From assembly GCA_023248455.1 (NCBI GenBank), contig JAHFEN010000067.1:1-5283 (forward strand): a stretch of 5,283 nt of DNA, in the 5' to 3' direction. Positions 4,555 to 5,283 of the stretch are shown piece after piece. How positions within the stretch are numbered: the first letter of the stretch is position 1; every line of letters begins with the position of its first letter. The position numbers and the translations under genes were made by a program. The notes below the pieces were generated by a model. That model was not told where the DNA came from. It worked only from the letters and a program-made list of their open reading frames with translations, and searched no databases. The stretch comes from Microcaldota archaeon (lineage in GTDB: Archaea; Micrarchaeota; Micrarchaeia; Anstonellales; Anstonellaceae).

Positions 4555-5283
4555 ATGGCAAATGTAGAGCGAGTGAAGATTCTGCTGACCGAGGATGACG
4601 TGCCGAAGAATTTCTACAACATACTGCCCGACCTGCCCCGCGCTCTTGATCCGCCGCTGAACCCTGCTACAAACGAGCCAGTGGGCCCTGAAGCGCTGTT
4701 CGCGATTTTCCCAAAGGAGATAGTCCGCCAGGAGATGTCTCCAGAGAGGTTCATCCCCATTCCCGAGGAGGTGCGCGAGGCTCTCCTGCGCTCCTCAAGG
4801 CCGACGCCGCTTTTCCGCGCCAAGAGGCTGGAGCAATACCTGAAAACCCCGGCAAAAATCTACTACAAGCACGAAGGGCTCAACCCGTGCGGCAGCCACA
4901 AGCCCAATACAGCGATAGCACAGGCTTATTACAACATGAAGGAAGGGGTGGAGAAGCTTGCGACCGAGACAGGGGCAGGCCAGTGGGGAACCGCACTTTC
5001 ATATGCAACCATGCTTTTCGGCCTCAAGTGCGAAGTGTTCATGGTGGCAATCAGCTTCCAGCAGAAGCCCTACAGGAAGATAATGATCGAGACCTATGGC
5101 GCGACAGTGCACTCCTCGCCCTCCAAGTTCACCTCTTACGGCAGGAAGGTGCTGTCTGAGGACCCGCAGCACGGCGGCAGCCTCGGCATTGCGATATCCG
5201 AGGCAATTGAAACAGTGGTGGGCGACAAATCGGGAAAATCGAAATACTCGCTTGGAAGCGTGCTCAACCACGTTATGCTGCAC
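4555..5283 (+). CDS. trpB2: Tryptophan synthase beta chain, TrpB2 type, cut by window edge
   Basis: The frame is open for 243 residues to the window edge; the full family length is about 430-450. TrpB joins indole and serine to tryptophan with pyridoxal phosphate. The long N-terminal part with [17 protein letters not shown] (19-35) and FPKEIVRQE (52-60) is characteristic of TrpB2. [12 protein letters not shown] (82-93) lines the active-site entry. GSHKPNTA (113-120) carries the cofactor lysine K116, and TETGAGQWG (137-145) the catalytic glutamate E138. [11 protein letters not shown] (209-219) is also a TrpB2 segment. A strong GGAGGTG site (4543-4549) precedes the ATG by five bases. TrpB2 often works without the usual TrpA partner; no trpA or other trp gene is visible here, so stand-alone indole salvage or serine deaminase activity is possible. 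It is divergent from the tRNA genes. Confidence 0.95.
   Translation, partial: MANVERVKILLTEDDVPKNFYNILPDLPRALDPPLNPATNEPVGPEALFAIFPKEIVRQEMSPERFIPIPEEVREALLRSSRPTPLFRAKRLEQYLKTPAKIYYKHEGLNPCGSHKPNTAIAQAYYNMKEGVEKLATETGAGQWGTALSYATMLFGLKCEVFMVAISFQQKPYRKIMIETYGATVHSSPSKFTSYGRKVLSEDPQHGGSLGIAISEAIETVVGDKSGKSKYSLGSVLNHVMLH

Noticed and set aside
4999..5283. Minus-strand open frame at the right edge
   Set aside because: It is antisense to trpB2, whose active-site motifs are unmistakable.

Overview
The window looks archaeal. The evidence is a tRNA-Tyr gene with a C1-G72 acceptor pair and two introns bounded by bulge-helix-bulge-like folds, TATA-box promoters (TTTATTAA, TTTAAATA, TTTATATA) about 25-30 bases before starts, a gene that appears to be leaderless, strong GGAGGTG ribosome binding sites elsewhere, and a TrpB2-type tryptophan synthase beta chain. 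The lineage cannot be fixed from this stretch. A tRNA carrying more than one intron fits some Thermoproteota and some DPANN archaea (for example Micrarchaeota-like genomes), but that is only an inference.

Layout. (1) 1-336, minus: the N-terminal part of a glycosyltransferase-like protein, cut by the left edge. (2) 337-683: AT-rich non-coding DNA with two divergent promoters, a 12-base palindrome and a small hairpin followed by T's. (3) 684-2651, plus: a stress-response-like island. It holds a short CDF-type cation transporter, then (behind its own promoter and a probable operator) a leaderless ArsR-family regulator, a secreted or membrane-anchored Met/Gly-rich protein with a C-terminal SHOCT domain, and a DsrE-family sulfur-relay-like protein. 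(4) 2733-3890, minus and convergent: an FAD oxidoreductase of the sulfide:quinone oxidoreductase / flavocytochrome c sulfide dehydrogenase class. (5) 3897-4116: non-coding. (6) 4117-4451, minus: tRNA-Tyr(GTA), split by a 42-base intron in the anticodon loop and a 128-base intron in the T-loop, then tRNA-Asp(GTC) 19 bases downstream. (7) 4555-5283, plus: trpB2, cut by the right edge, divergent from the tRNA genes.

How the genes may work together. The ArsR regulator probably controls itself and the SHOCT and DsrE genes, with a palindrome lying between its TATA box and its start codon. A DsrE-like cysteine protein beside an SQR-like flavoprotein suggests sulfide or sulfane-sulfur handling. The Met-rich protein and the cation transporter suggest a metal component. 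The association is inferred from proximity only.

The most unusual element is the two-intron tRNA-Tyr. Its second intron interrupts the T-loop between positions 58 and 59 and is itself strongly folded, with two 9-bp hairpins, one closed by a C(UUCG)G tetraloop.
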